Assembly (NCBI RefSeq): GCF_040049275.1
Contig: NZ_JBDZDT010000004.1
Coordinates: 434,001-498,000 of the forward strand
DNA: 64,000 bases
Direction: 5' to 3'
From: Aquabacter sp040049275
GTDB lineage: Bacteria; Pseudomonadota; Alphaproteobacteria; Rhizobiales; Xanthobacteraceae
A model generated the notes under the pieces. It worked only from the letters and a program-made list of their open reading frames with translations. It did no database searches and was not told the origin of the DNA. A program made the position numbers and the translations under genes. Shown here piece after piece: positions 27,712-36,155 of the stretch. The first letter of the stretch is position 1; the number at the start of each line of letters is the position of its first letter.

Positions 27712-27927
27712 ATGGCTCGAAAATTCATCGATTGCCGTGAGGTGCCGAGCGAAATGAACTGCACCGTCGCGATAAGCGCCGATACCGAGGCCGAGGTCTT
27801 GGAGGCGGCGGTTCAGCATGCGGTGGCACTGCACGGGCATGACGACACGCCGGAACTGCGGGAATTCCTGAAAGGTGCGATCAAGGACGGCACGCCTCCC
27901 ATGGAGGCCCCTAGCCGCGCTGCCTGA
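27712..27927 (+). CDS. DUF1059 small protein
   Basis: A 71-residue protein with a strong ribosome binding site (GGGAGG, 5 bp before ATG). The sequence MARKFIDCREVPSEMNC and the later HAVALHGHDDTPELREFL match the DUF1059 pattern of a CRE/Cys N-terminus and a C-terminal H...HG segment. These are small soluble proteins of unknown function. It has its own short transcription unit between the giant gene and the XRE-cupin regulator. Confidence 0.8.
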   Translation: MARKFIDCREVPSEMNCTVAISADTEAEVLEAAVQHAVALHGHDDTPELREFLKGAIKDGTPPMEAPSRAA

Positions 27928-28186
27928 CGGCAACTTGGCCAGGCGGCGCCGGGACGCCGGGGAACAGCTTCTCCAGGTGGGCCCTCCGGTGGCGGGTCGC
28001 GGCGAAAGCGGAGAAGGTCTGCTCCGCCCCGTATGGTGCCCTGAGGACGGGGTGCAGGTCCGCGGCCATGCGCAGGTGACCGCCGATCCGGCGAGGCATC
28101 GTTGCGTGCAGCGTTATCCTTATGTACGCAAGCATGGGTGACAAGCGCTGGCGAAAGTGTTCTAGCTAGGCCCTGCGGCAGACGTT

Positions 28187-28801
28187 ATGGGCGGTTCGAT
28201 GGAGCAAGAAGGGACGGGCGTGGCCACGGCGGAGGCGCCCGATGTGCGGATTCAGGTCGGCACCCGGCTGAAGCATGCGCGCCTTACCATCGGGGCTCGG
28301 CTGAAGGACGTGGCCGAGGCCGCGAGCTGCTCGGAAAGCCTGCTCTCCAAGCTTGAGAACAACAAGATCCACCCGTCGCTCAACATGCTCTCGCGCATCT
28401 GCGACGCGCTGAACCTCACCATCGGCCAGTTGTTCGAGACCCCCAATTCGGACCACACCGTGGTGGTGCGCGAGGATGCGCGCGTGGTGGTGGACCTCGA
28501 CCCCGTTCAGGGGCGGGGGGTGCGCATGGAGCGCCTGATCCCCTACACCAAGGGCCACCTCCTCCAGAGCACCATGCATGTGATCGCCCGCGGCGGCAGC
28601 AGCGAGGGCGTGGTGACCCATGACGGCGAAGAAGTCGGTTATGTTCTGTCGGGAACCATAGAATTACTTCTCGGGGACCGCGTGTTCCGGGTCAATGCCG
28701 GGGACTCTTTTATTTATCGTTCCGAAATACCCCACGGTTATCGCAACGTGGGCGATGAAGAAGCGCGGATTCTCTTCGTAAATACGCCGCCGACCTTCTA
28801 G
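28187..28801 (+). CDS. XRE-family regulator with C-terminal cupin domain
   Basis: A 204-residue protein. The HTH_3 domain lies at about 20-78 (GTRLKHARLTIGARLKDVAEAASCSESLLSKLENNK). A cupin sensor domain follows at ~115-200 (VTHDGEEVGYVLSGTIELL, RSEIPHGYRNVGDEEARILF). This PuuR-like architecture usually senses a small metabolite and represses or activates a neighbouring catabolic operon. The alpha/beta-hydrolase/ABC operon begins 230 bp downstream behind two inverted repeats, making it the likely target. Confidence 0.9.
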   Translation: MGGSMEQEGTGVATAEAPDVRIQVGTRLKHARLTIGARLKDVAEAASCSESLLSKLENNKIHPSLNMLSRICDALNLTIGQLFETPNSDHTVVVREDARVVVDLDPVQGRGVRMERLIPYTKGHLLQSTMHVIARGGSSEGVVTHDGEEVGYVLSGTIELLLGDRVFRVNAGDSFIYRSEIPHGYRNVGDEEARILFVNTPPTF

Positions 28802-28929
28802 CGTTTTCACGCGCTGCATAAAGTTTTTGCGCATTCAACGATTGGGCATCGCGCGCCGCGTCCCTGCGGGTGCGCCGGCATGCCTGACTGCGCGGGCAAG
28901 CGGCAAACCTGCACAAATATTGGCTTTAC

Positions 28930-28960
28930 GTCAGCTTTCCTGACATTCAAGTCGCTTGAA
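28930..28960 (+). promoter_or_regulatory. Paired inverted repeats upstream of the hydrolase/ABC operon
   Basis: GTCAG-CTTTC-CTGAC (28930-28944) and TTCAAG-TCG-CTTGAA (28946-28960) are adjacent perfect inverted repeats. They lie 70-100 bp before the first hydrolase start codon. They are good candidates for operator half-sites of the upstream XRE-cupin regulator. Confidence 0.6.
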
Positions 28961-29030
28961 TGGATCCTCGATTGGAGTAACGTTTTCCCTGTGGTGGCCC
29001 TGCGGCGGGCGATCACCAAGGGAGACGGAA

Positions 29031-30257
29031 ATGGCGGAAGAGCTGCTCATCGACCAGGAAATGGACGTGACCCACGGGGTCTATCAGCCCTATGGCTGGC
29101 ACCATTGGCCGAAATATCCCTGGATGAGCTACCAGTTCCGCCGTGCCTTGGGCGAGACCCAGGAAGGCGGCGGCACCGTCTCCGAATGCTTCCTCGCGGC
29201 GAGCCGCATGATCCCCGGGGACAAGGAGAGCTGGCACCGCGAATGGAAGCACATCGCCGACTTCAACCAGGAGCGCGGCGACGAGGAGTTTTCCAAGGGC
29301 CACATCCGCACTGCAATGAATTGCTGGCTGCGGGCGGCCAATTACTATCGCCACACCGAGTTCTGGCTGGAATATGCCGACCCGCGCCGGCTCGATGCCT
29401 TCACCGACATGGAGGAGTGCTCGCGCAAGTTCATCCAGAACCTGAATCCCGCCGGCGAGGTGCTCCAGATCCCCTATGAGGACGGCAAGACGCTGTTCGC
29501 CTATTTCGTGCGCGCACCGTTCGACACCGGAAAGCAGCCCGTCCTCATCTGCATGGGCGGGCTGGATTCCATCAAGGACGAGATGTGGTTCATGCAGGCC
29601 CATGGCGCGCTCCAGCGCGGCATCTCGGTGCTGATGATCGACGGCCCCGGCCAGGGCGGCACACTCCGCCGCCACCGCATTCCGACCCGGCCGGACTATG
29701 AGGTGCCGATCGGCAAGTGCATCGATTACCTGCTGACCCGCGACGATATCGACCCGTCCAAGATAGCGGTCTGCGGCTCGTCCCTCGGCGGCTTCTATGC
29801 CGCCCGCGCCGGCTGCTACGAGCCCCGCCTCGCCGCCGCCATCTCCCATGGCGCCATCTGGTCGATCCCCGAGCTGTGGGAAGGCGCGAAAGAAGACCAC
29901 GGGCTCGCCGACCACATCAAGACCGTGTTCGGCGCCTCCACCATGAAGGAGGCCATGGAGAAGGCGAAGCCCTTCGTCCTGGAAGGGCACCTCGACAACA
30001 TGAAGTGCCCCTACCTCATCGTCCATGGCGGGCACGACGTGCTCGGCGTCGCCGCCGCCCAGAAGGTGGCGGACTATGCCGCCGCAAAGGGCGTCGACGT
30101 CACCCTGCGCTTCGTCACCGAGGAGGAGACGGGCGCCGACCACTGCCAGCACGACAACCCCACCATCGGCCAGGAGCTGATGGCCGACTGGCTGGTGGAC
30201 GTGTTCGGCATCGATGAGCGCGAGCTGCGCAAGAAGATCACCAATCCCCTCATCTGA
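29031..30257 (+). CDS. Alpha/beta hydrolase (DHPON-hydrolase/FrsA-like), paralog 1
   Basis: A 408-residue protein starting at the ATG behind GGGAGACGGAA. An N-terminal all-helical cap (~1-140, including HHWPKYPWMSYQFRRALGE and GHIRTAMNCWLRAANYY) precedes an alpha/beta-hydrolase core. The core has nucleophile elbow CGSSLGG (Ser251), acid-region HGGHDVLG and catalytic-His region TGADHCQHDNP. This two-domain layout is shared with 2,6-dihydroxypseudooxynicotine hydrolase, which cleaves a C-C bond next to a pyridine ring, and with FrsA/DUF1100 esterases. The actual substrate is unknown. It leads an operon with a BtrH-like protein and an ABC importer. Confidence 0.85.
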   Translation: MAEELLIDQEMDVTHGVYQPYGWHHWPKYPWMSYQFRRALGETQEGGGTVSECFLAASRMIPGDKESWHREWKHIADFNQERGDEEFSKGHIRTAMNCWLRAANYYRHTEFWLEYADPRRLDAFTDMEECSRKFIQNLNPAGEVLQIPYEDGKTLFAYFVRAPFDTGKQPVLICMGGLDSIKDEMWFMQAHGALQRGISVLMIDGPGQGGTLRRHRIPTRPDYEVPIGKCIDYLLTRDDIDPSKIAVCGSSLGGFYAARAGCYEPRLAAAISHGAIWSIPELWEGAKEDHGLADHIKTVFGASTMKEAMEKAKPFVLEGHLDNMKCPYLIVHGGHDVLGVAAAQKVADYAAAKGVDVTLRFVTEEETGADHCQHDNPTIGQELMADWLVDVFGIDERELRKKITNPLI

Positions 30258-30299
30258 CAGGTAGCGGACGGACCAGGCACCCCTTTCCGGAGAACCCCA

Positions 30300-31544
30300 A
30301 TGGCCTACGTCGACGGTTACGATGACGCCTATTACTCCATGACCTGGATGGGCTCGCGGGGCTATCCGGAGGGCGGCAATTCCGGCCGGTGCTACTTCAC
30401 CGGCCCGCTCGCCATGTACCGCCTCAATGGCGAGAGCGACGTGCTGTTTGCGGACGGCACCTCGGGCGACGGCTTCTCCTTCCGTTGGACCCCCGTATGG
30501 GGCGCGCCGGCCTTCAATGGCGGGGCGGGGCCGTTCCACGAGATCTGGGAATACACTGCCCAGTCCCTCGGCTTCAAAGGCCATTGGGAAGAGGACCACG
30601 AGAACGGCTTCGAGGAGGCGTTCGCCAAGCTCTGCGGGCTGATCGACCAGGGCATTCCGGTGCAGGTGGGCCTGCATTACTCCCTGATGCTGCCTTACGG
30701 CGCAAAGGGCTCGCCGCGCCTGAAGTTCCAGCACGAGACCATGGGCAAGACCGGCTTCGGCCACCATGTGGTGGTGGCGGGCTATGACCTGGAAGCGGGC
30801 ACGGTCACCATTTTCGAGCCCAACGACATCATGCCCCATTCGCGCTACGACGCGCCCATCAGCGTGTTCCGCGAGGCGTGGACGCAGGCGAAGCAGCGCG
30901 GCCCCTCCGGCTACGAACCGTGGGAGCACCACCACCCCTATGGCGGCGAGTGGACCTTGCATGACGGATACGGCCCCTTCCTCATGGTGTGGGTGGAGCG
31001 GGGGCGCGATCCGGATTGGGATATCGCGAAATCCATCCGCCACTCCTTCCGCCGCAACCTGAAAATTCTCTGCGGCGACTATCCCAAGCCCTATGCGCTG
31101 TTCGGCAATCAGTGGCAGATTCCGCGCTTCGAGACCGGCGCGCCGGGCATGGCTGCCTTCGCCGAGAAGATCCGCTCCGGCGAGATTGGCGACGTGCTGG
31201 CGCCCACCGGCGAACTGCGCCCGCTGTTCCTGCGCGGCCAGATCCCCAACCACGGCGTGCTCGGCCGCGCCGGCGCCGCCGGCTATCTGCGCCGGGTGAC
31301 GCGCGAGCTTGGCATGCGCGGGCTGAAGACGGCGGACGCCGCCGCCGCCGCCGACATGATGCAGAAGTCTTCCGACACCTTCCGCGTGCTGCGCTACGAG
31401 GGTGATCTCAAGAAGGCCGGCGAGATCCTCTCGCGCATCGCCGAGATGGAACTGTCGGCGCTGGAAAGCATGGCCCGGGCCTGGAGCGAGGTGAAGCACA
31501 TCACCGAAGCCGCCCCGAAGCAGCACGGGATCGCAGCCGAATAG
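30300..31544 (+). CDS. BtrH/C39-like cysteine-enzyme-fold protein
   Basis: A 414-residue soluble protein without a signal peptide. GGNSGRCYFTGP near the N-terminus (Cys31) and GFGHHVVVAGYDLEAGTV (His155/156, then Asp) are arranged like the Cys-His pair of papain/C39-fold enzymes. BtrH, an acyltransferase of butirosin biosynthesis, has a related N-terminal domain and a DUF4872-like C-terminal part. The assignment is tentative because I cannot align it. It lies 42 bp after the first hydrolase and 64 bp before the binding-protein gene, so it is part of the operon. It may act on an amide or thioester intermediate. Confidence 0.55.
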   Translation: MAYVDGYDDAYYSMTWMGSRGYPEGGNSGRCYFTGPLAMYRLNGESDVLFADGTSGDGFSFRWTPVWGAPAFNGGAGPFHEIWEYTAQSLGFKGHWEEDHENGFEEAFAKLCGLIDQGIPVQVGLHYSLMLPYGAKGSPRLKFQHETMGKTGFGHHVVVAGYDLEAGTVTIFEPNDIMPHSRYDAPISVFREAWTQAKQRGPSGYEPWEHHHPYGGEWTLHDGYGPFLMVWVERGRDPDWDIAKSIRHSFRRNLKILCGDYPKPYALFGNQWQIPRFETGAPGMAAFAEKIRSGEIGDVLAPTGELRPLFLRGQIPNHGVLGRAGAAGYLRRVTRELGMRGLKTADAAAAADMMQKSSDTFRVLRYEGDLKKAGEILSRIAEMELSALESMARAWSEVKHITEAAPKQHGIAAE

Positions 31545-31608
31545 AACCCTCCACCCCATGGGGAGGCGACTCCCCCAATTGTCAAACATCCTTCCAGGGG
31601 AACAACAA

Positions 31609-32601
31609 ATGACGATCAGGGGCGCGTTACTCGGTTTCTTCATGGGCGCGGTCGCAGCCGGCACGGCGGCGGCCCAGACCGTGGACAACTACACCGTCAA
31701 GCTGGTGGCCGGCACGCCGGGCTATGACCATATCCAGCCTTACATCGCCGAATACCTGAAGCTCTGGGACAAATACGGGGTCAAGGTCGAGTTCATCGGC
31801 GGCAACTATCAGCGCTCCAACCAGCTGATGGCCATCGGCGACTATGATGCCGGCTACAACCAGTATGCCAGCGCGCTGCGCTATCTCTCGGCCGGCATCG
31901 AGAACGTCATCGTCGCCGCGTCCTCGGCCAATTGCGCCATGATGGTGGCCTCGCCCAACGTGAAGTCCTGGGCGGACCTGAAGGGCAAGCGCATCGGCAT
32001 CGTCACCAAGTTCGACGTGCAGTATCTCACCCTCACCCATGAGATCCTTCCGCGCTTCGGCCTCTCGGAAAAGGACGTGCAGCTGGCGCTGGTGCCGGTG
32101 CCGGAAGTGGCGTCCGCGCTGCTCACCGGCGACATCGCCGCCGCCTTCCCGTTCGAGCCCTACGGCACCAATGCGCTCGACAAGGGAGCCAAGCTCCTGC
32201 TGGCGGCAGACCAGCTCGTGGACAAGAAGAAGCTCGATTCCGACATGCTGCGGAACGGGCTCATCATGACCAAGAAGTTCGTGAAAGAGCACCCCGAGGT
32301 GGCGAAGCGTCTCGTCTGGGCGCACCTCGATGCGGTCCACATCATGAAGACCGACAAGAAGCTCGGCATGCAGGTGCTGAAGCATTATGTGCCGAATATG
32401 GACTCGAAGCTCCTGGAGCAGTCCTACGACAATTGCGGCTGGAACTACGATGCTCCGCCCAAGGTCTGGATCCAGGCTCTGCTCGGCTGGATGGCCGAGG
32501 ACAACCTTCTCCAGAAGCCCATCAAGTATGAGGACGCGGTCGATCTCTCCATGGCCGAGAGCTATCCCGGCTATCCCGGCTACGAGAAGCTGAAGAAGTG
32601 A
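31609..32601 (+). CDS. ABC transporter substrate-binding protein (NMT1/SsuA-like)
   Basis: A 330-residue precursor with a Sec signal peptide (MTIRGALLGFFMGAVAAGTAAAQ). The mature protein resembles SsuA/TauA/ThiY-type periplasmic binding proteins: VKLVAGTPGYDHIQPYIAEY at the start, then WADLKGKRIGIVTKFDVQYL and VPVPEVASALLTGDIAAAFP. These proteins bind sulfonates, nitrate, thiamine precursors or aromatic carboxylates in the periplasm. Immediately downstream are its ATPase and permease. Confidence 0.9.
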   Translation: MTIRGALLGFFMGAVAAGTAAAQTVDNYTVKLVAGTPGYDHIQPYIAEYLKLWDKYGVKVEFIGGNYQRSNQLMAIGDYDAGYNQYASALRYLSAGIENVIVAASSANCAMMVASPNVKSWADLKGKRIGIVTKFDVQYLTLTHEILPRFGLSEKDVQLALVPVPEVASALLTGDIAAAFPFEPYGTNALDKGAKLLLAADQLVDKKKLDSDMLRNGLIMTKKFVKEHPEVAKRLVWAHLDAVHIMKTDKKLGMQVLKHYVPNMDSKLLEQSYDNCGWNYDAPPKVWIQALLGWMAEDNLLQKPIKYEDAVDLSMAESYPGYPGYEKLKK

Positions 32602-32611
32602 GGCCGGCGCG

Positions 32612-33400
32612 ATGGTGATCATCGAGGGCCTCAACAAGAAATACGGCAACCAGGGCGCGGAGGTCTCCGCGCTCGTGGACATCAACCTCACCATCGAGGA
32701 GGGCGAGTTCATCTGCCTCCTCGGGCCCTCGGGCTGCGGCAAGTCCACCTTGCTCAAGATCGTCGCCGGGCTGATCCCGGCGACGTCCGGCCGGATGAGC
32801 ATCGACGGCAAGCTGGTGGACGGACCCGGCCCCGAGCGAGCGGTGGTGTTCCAGGACTATGCGCTGTTCCCCTGGATGACCGTGCGGGACAATGTGGAGT
32901 TCGGCCTCCAGGCCCGCGGCCGCTCGGTGAAGGAGCGGCGCGAGGTCTCCGAGCGCCTGCTGAAGATCGTCGGCCTTGCGGACTTCGCGAACCGCTTCCC
33001 CCACCACCTCTCCGGCGGCATGAAGCAGCGTGTCTCCATCGCCCGCGCGCTGGCGGTGGACCCCTCGCTGCTGCTCATGGACGAGCCCTTCGGGGCGCTC
33101 GATGCCCAGACCCGCGAGACGCTCCAGGACGAGCTCCTGCGCATTTGGCGCGAGTACAAAAAGACGGTGATCTTCGTCACCCATTCCATCGAGGAGGCGC
33201 TCTACCTCTCCGATCGCATCGTGGTGATGACCGCGCGCCCCGGCCGCATCAAGCAGATCGTCACCATCGAGGAACCGCGCCCGCGCGACATGACCAGCGA
33301 GACCATGGGCCGGCTCCAGCGCGAGGTGCGCGCAGTGCTTGGCGAAGAGATCAACCGCGCGGCCGCGCTGGAGCAGGCCGACATGATGGCGGGAGCGTGA
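32612..33400 (+). CDS. ABC importer ATP-binding protein (SsuB/TauB-like)
   Basis: A 262-residue ATPase with Walker A GPSGCGKST, Q-loop FQDYALFPWMTV, signature LSGGMKQRVSIARALA, Walker B LLLMDEPFGALD and H-loop VTHSIEEA. It starts 10 bp after the binding-protein stop and ends 2 bp before the permease start, so it is cotranscribed with both. It powers uptake by the adjacent SsuC-like permease. Confidence 0.93.
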   Translation: MVIIEGLNKKYGNQGAEVSALVDINLTIEEGEFICLLGPSGCGKSTLLKIVAGLIPATSGRMSIDGKLVDGPGPERAVVFQDYALFPWMTVRDNVEFGLQARGRSVKERREVSERLLKIVGLADFANRFPHHLSGGMKQRVSIARALAVDPSLLLMDEPFGALDAQTRETLQDELLRIWREYKKTVIFVTHSIEEALYLSDRIVVMTARPGRIKQIVTIEEPRPRDMTSETMGRLQREVRAVLGEEINRAAALEQADMMAGA

Positions 33401-33402
33401 GA

Positions 33403-34248
33403 ATGGCCATGATGGCATCCTCCAAATCGGCCGTATCCAAGCCGGCCATCGTCCCTCCTGCAAAGACCGCCTGGCGCTTCAGGATGCCGAACCGGGAGCG
33501 CCTGCTGGGCCTCGGCACCATCGCCGGCTTCCTGCTGATCTGGCAGATGGTCTACACGCTGGGCTTCATGCCCAAATGGGCCTTCCCCTCGCCTTGGCAG
33601 GTGGTGCTCGCCTTCCGCGACCTCATCCTCAACGGCGTCCTTCTCACCAATACCGCGGCGAGCGTCGGGCGGCAGATCACCGGCGTCGCGCTGGCGGCGC
33701 TCGTTGGCATTCCGGCCGGGTTGATCATGGGTGCATCGCCCACGGTGCGCGCCGCCTTCCTGCCTTTGTGCCGGCTGCTCTATCCCATCCCCGGTATCGC
33801 CTGGATCCCGCTCGCCATCCTGTGGTTCGGCATCGGCTTCACCTCCACCGTGTTCGTGATCTTCTTCTCCGGCATCTGGTCGATCATGTTCAACACCATG
33901 ACCGGCGTTCAGACCCTGTCGGGGCAGTACACCGAGGTGGCGAAGGTCTATCTCGCCTCCCGCCGCCTCTATACGTGGCGCATCCTGATCCCGGGCTCGC
34001 TGCCCTACATCATCACCGGCATGCGCCTCACCTATGGCGTCGGCTGGCGCGTGATCGTGGGCGCGGAGATGATCTCCTCCATCACCGGCCTCGGCTTCCT
34101 CATCGACGACGCCCGCTGGCAGCTCCGCCCCGACATCATGATCTGCGGCATGATCACCATCGCCATGATCGGCTGGGTCTCGGAGAACTGGTTCTTCGAC
34201 TGGGTCGAGAAGAAGACCATCGAGCGCTGGGGCATGAAGACCGTCTGA
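33403..34248 (+). CDS. ABC importer permease (SsuC/TauC-like)
   Basis: A 281-residue inner-membrane protein with about six membrane segments. A BPD_transp_1 EAA-like loop is seen (LSGQYTEVAKVYLASRRLYTWRILIPGSLPYIITGM). It starts at the ATG at 33403, two bases after the ATPase stop codon. Last gene of the first importer, followed by a GC-rich inverted repeat that separates it from hydrolase paralog 2. Confidence 0.93.
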   Translation: MAMMASSKSAVSKPAIVPPAKTAWRFRMPNRERLLGLGTIAGFLLIWQMVYTLGFMPKWAFPSPWQVVLAFRDLILNGVLLTNTAASVGRQITGVALAALVGIPAGLIMGASPTVRAAFLPLCRLLYPIPGIAWIPLAILWFGIGFTSTVFVIFFSGIWSIMFNTMTGVQTLSGQYTEVAKVYLASRRLYTWRILIPGSLPYIITGMRLTYGVGWRVIVGAEMISSITGLGFLIDDARWQLRPDIMICGMITIAMIGWVSENWFFDWVEKKTIERWGMKTV

Positions 34249-34268
34249 CGAAGAGACTGTCGCAAGAT

Positions 34269-34388
34269 TCCCTCTCCCGCTTGCGGGGGAGGGTTAGGGA
34301 GGGGGAAGCCATCCTCTCCGGAGTGTCAGGCGCTTGTCCTGCTTGAGGTGCCCCCTCCCCAGCCCTCCCCCGCAAGCGGGAGAGGGAG
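34269..34388. repeat. ~120-bp GC-rich inverted-repeat element (family B, copy 1)
   Basis: The element begins CCCTCTCCCGCTTGCGGGGG and ends in its reverse complement, so the whole unit can fold on itself. Matching elements lie at 45880-46018 and 48600-48718. It lies between the importer permease and hydrolase paralog 2 and probably attenuates or stabilises the transcript there. Confidence 0.85.
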
Positions 34389-34460
34389 CCCCATGTCCCA
34401 ACATCCCGAAGAGCTGACGCGCTCCGGCGCCAGCCTCCGCACGCCCGCAAGGAGCCTCCC

Positions 34461-35687
34461 ATGGCCGACACAGAAGCGAAGCTCATCGACGCCGTCGCCA
34501 CCGACACGACGCCCCATTACGAGCCCTATGGCTGGCACCATTGGCCGCAATTCCCCTGGCCGTCCTACCAGTATCGCCGGGCGCTGGGCGAGAGCCAGGA
34601 GGGCGGCGGCACGGTCTCCGAATCCTTCCTCGCCGCGAGCCGCATGATCCCCGGCGACTATGACTCATGGCACGATGAATGGATGGTGGTGGCCGACAAC
34701 AACTTCCGGCGCGGCGAAAAGGAGGAGGCCAAGGGCCACATCCAGACCGCCATGAATTGCTATTTGCGCGCCGCCGACATGTATCGCTCCGCCGAGTTCT
34801 GGCTGGACCCGAAGGACCCGCGGCGCATGCCCACCTTCGAGAAGGCCGAACTCTCCACCCGGCGCTTCCTCGAATACACGGTGCCGAAGGGCGAGTTCGT
34901 GGAGGTGCCCTATGAGGAGGATGGAAAGCCCATGTACGGCTATTTCATCCGCGCGCCCTACGACACCGGCAAGCAGCCGGTGCTGATCTCCTTCGGCGGG
35001 CTCGATTCCTACAAGGACGAGCTCTGGTTCATGACCGGGCGCGGCGCGCTCCAGCGGGGCATCTCGGTGCTGCTTATGGACGGGCCGGGGCAGGGGGCGA
35101 CCATCCGCCGGCACAATCTGCCGAACCGCTACGATTACGAGGTGCCGGTCGGCCGCTGCATCGATTGGCTCGCCACCCGCGACGACGTGGACATGAGCCG
35201 CATCGCCGTCTCCGGCTCCTCGCTCGGCGGCTATTACGCCGCCCGCGCGGGGGCCATGGAGCCGCGCCTTGCCGCCGCCATCTCCCATGGCGGCGTGCTG
35301 AGCCTCTATGAGCGCTACAAGGACCGCGCCGAGGATCACGGCCTCGCCGGCCACATGAAATGGGTGTTCGGCGCGGACAGCATGAAGGGGGTGGCGGAGA
35401 AGACCAAGGATTTCGACATGCGCGGCGTGTTCGAGAACATGAAATGCCCCTACCTCATCCTCCATGGCGGCCATGACGTGCTGGGCGTGGAGGCGGCGCG
35501 GCAGGGCTACGACTACGCCAAGGCCGCAGGCGTGGACGTGACTATGATCCTCGTGGAAGCGGACATGACCGGCGCCGAGCACTGCCAGCACGACAACCCC
35601 ACCTTGGGCCAGGAGCTGATGATCGACTGGCTCGCCGACACGTTCGGCGTCGACCAGAAGGCGCTGGCCAAGCACCCGCTGCGCTGA
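34461..35687 (+). CDS. Alpha/beta hydrolase (DHPON-hydrolase/FrsA-like), paralog 2
   Basis: A 408-residue paralog of the hydrolase 5.4 kb upstream. The two share long identical blocks (YGWHHWP, GGGTVSE, FLAASRMIPGD, DNPT.GQELM). The N-terminal helical cap is followed by the hydrolase core with SGSSLGG (nucleophile Ser254), HGGHDVLG and TGAEHCQHDNP. It is likely a C-C or ester hydrolase on a related substrate or the next step. It follows repeat copy 1 and is followed by a strong hairpin, so it may be its own transcript end. Confidence 0.85.
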   Translation: MADTEAKLIDAVATDTTPHYEPYGWHHWPQFPWPSYQYRRALGESQEGGGTVSESFLAASRMIPGDYDSWHDEWMVVADNNFRRGEKEEAKGHIQTAMNCYLRAADMYRSAEFWLDPKDPRRMPTFEKAELSTRRFLEYTVPKGEFVEVPYEEDGKPMYGYFIRAPYDTGKQPVLISFGGLDSYKDELWFMTGRGALQRGISVLLMDGPGQGATIRRHNLPNRYDYEVPVGRCIDWLATRDDVDMSRIAVSGSSLGGYYAARAGAMEPRLAAAISHGGVLSLYERYKDRAEDHGLAGHMKWVFGADSMKGVAEKTKDFDMRGVFENMKCPYLILHGGHDVLGVEAARQGYDYAKAAGVDVTMILVEADMTGAEHCQHDNPTLGQELMIDWLADTFGVDQKALAKHPLR

Positions 35688-35695
35688 GAGAGGTC

Positions 35696-35729
35696 CCCGC
35701 GCTGCCGTCCGCTCCGGCGGCAGCGCGGG
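35696..35729 (+). terminator. 12-bp perfect GC hairpin
   Basis: CCCGCGCTGCCG, a 10-base loop and CGGCAGCGCGGG, starting 9 bp after the hydrolase-2 stop codon. No U-tract is present. It would insulate the hydrolase operon from the DUF971/AprAB-like operon. Confidence 0.65.
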
Positions 35730-35761
35730 CCAGAATCCGGTCCTTGGAAATAGACCAGTTC

Positions 35762-35775
35762 AGCAACTAGTTGCT
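35762..35775. promoter_or_regulatory. 14-bp perfect palindrome AGCAACTAGTTGCT
   Basis: A perfect palindrome in a short AT-richer stretch, 36 bp before the DUF971 start codon. It is probably an operator over the promoter of the DUF971/AprAB-like/HEAT operon. The binding regulator is unknown. Confidence 0.6.
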
Positions 35776-35810
35776 ATCGACGCCAGGCCGGGCGGTGTCC
35801 AATCGGACCC

Positions 35811-36155
35811 ATGACGGCCCAGCCAACCCTATCCCTCTTCGATCCCGCAGCCGTTCCGGACGAGATCCGGCTGAACGCGGCGCGGGACGCGCTGATCCTC
35901 ACCTGGGAGGGCCGGGCGCCGCGCGCGTTCGGCGCCGAGGCGCTGAGGTCCGCCTGCCGGTGCGCCTGGTGCACGAGGGCGCGGGCGGACGAGCGGTTTC
36001 CCGGCGGCTTTGCCGGCATCGCCGTCACCAGCGTGGCGCCCATCGCCGACTATGCGCTGAACCTGCATTTTTCCGACGGTCACGAGCGCGGAATCTACCC
36101 CTTCTCCTATCTGCGCGCCCTCGCCGACGCCGACACCGCGGAGCAAAATCCATGA
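35811..36155 (+). CDS. DUF971 (gamma-butyrobetaine hydroxylase N-terminal-like) protein
   Basis: A 114-residue protein of the DUF971/GBBH-like N-terminal family. Seen are DEIRLNAARDALILTWEG, a CRCAWC cysteine cluster (possible metal site) and the closing HFSDGHERGIYPFSYLR. The family often sits next to iron-sulfur or redox genes, which fits here. Its stop overlaps the flavoprotein start (ATGA), so the two are translationally coupled. The function is unknown; it may help assemble or dock the redox complex. Confidence 0.8.
   Translation: MTAQPTLSLFDPAAVPDEIRLNAARDALILTWEGRAPRAFGAEALRSACRCAWCTRARADERFPGGFAGIAVTSVAPIADYALNLHFSDGHERGIYPFSYLRALADADTAEQNP

Noticed and set aside
25972..27933. 653-codon minus-strand frame spanning the giant gene end and DUF1059
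   Set aside because: It crosses two supported plus-strand genes and terminator hairpins and has no recognisable domain.
29013..31688. 891-codon minus-strand frame opposite the hydrolase and BtrH-like genes
   Set aside because: Shadow frame covering three clear plus-strand genes; composition is typical of antisense translation.
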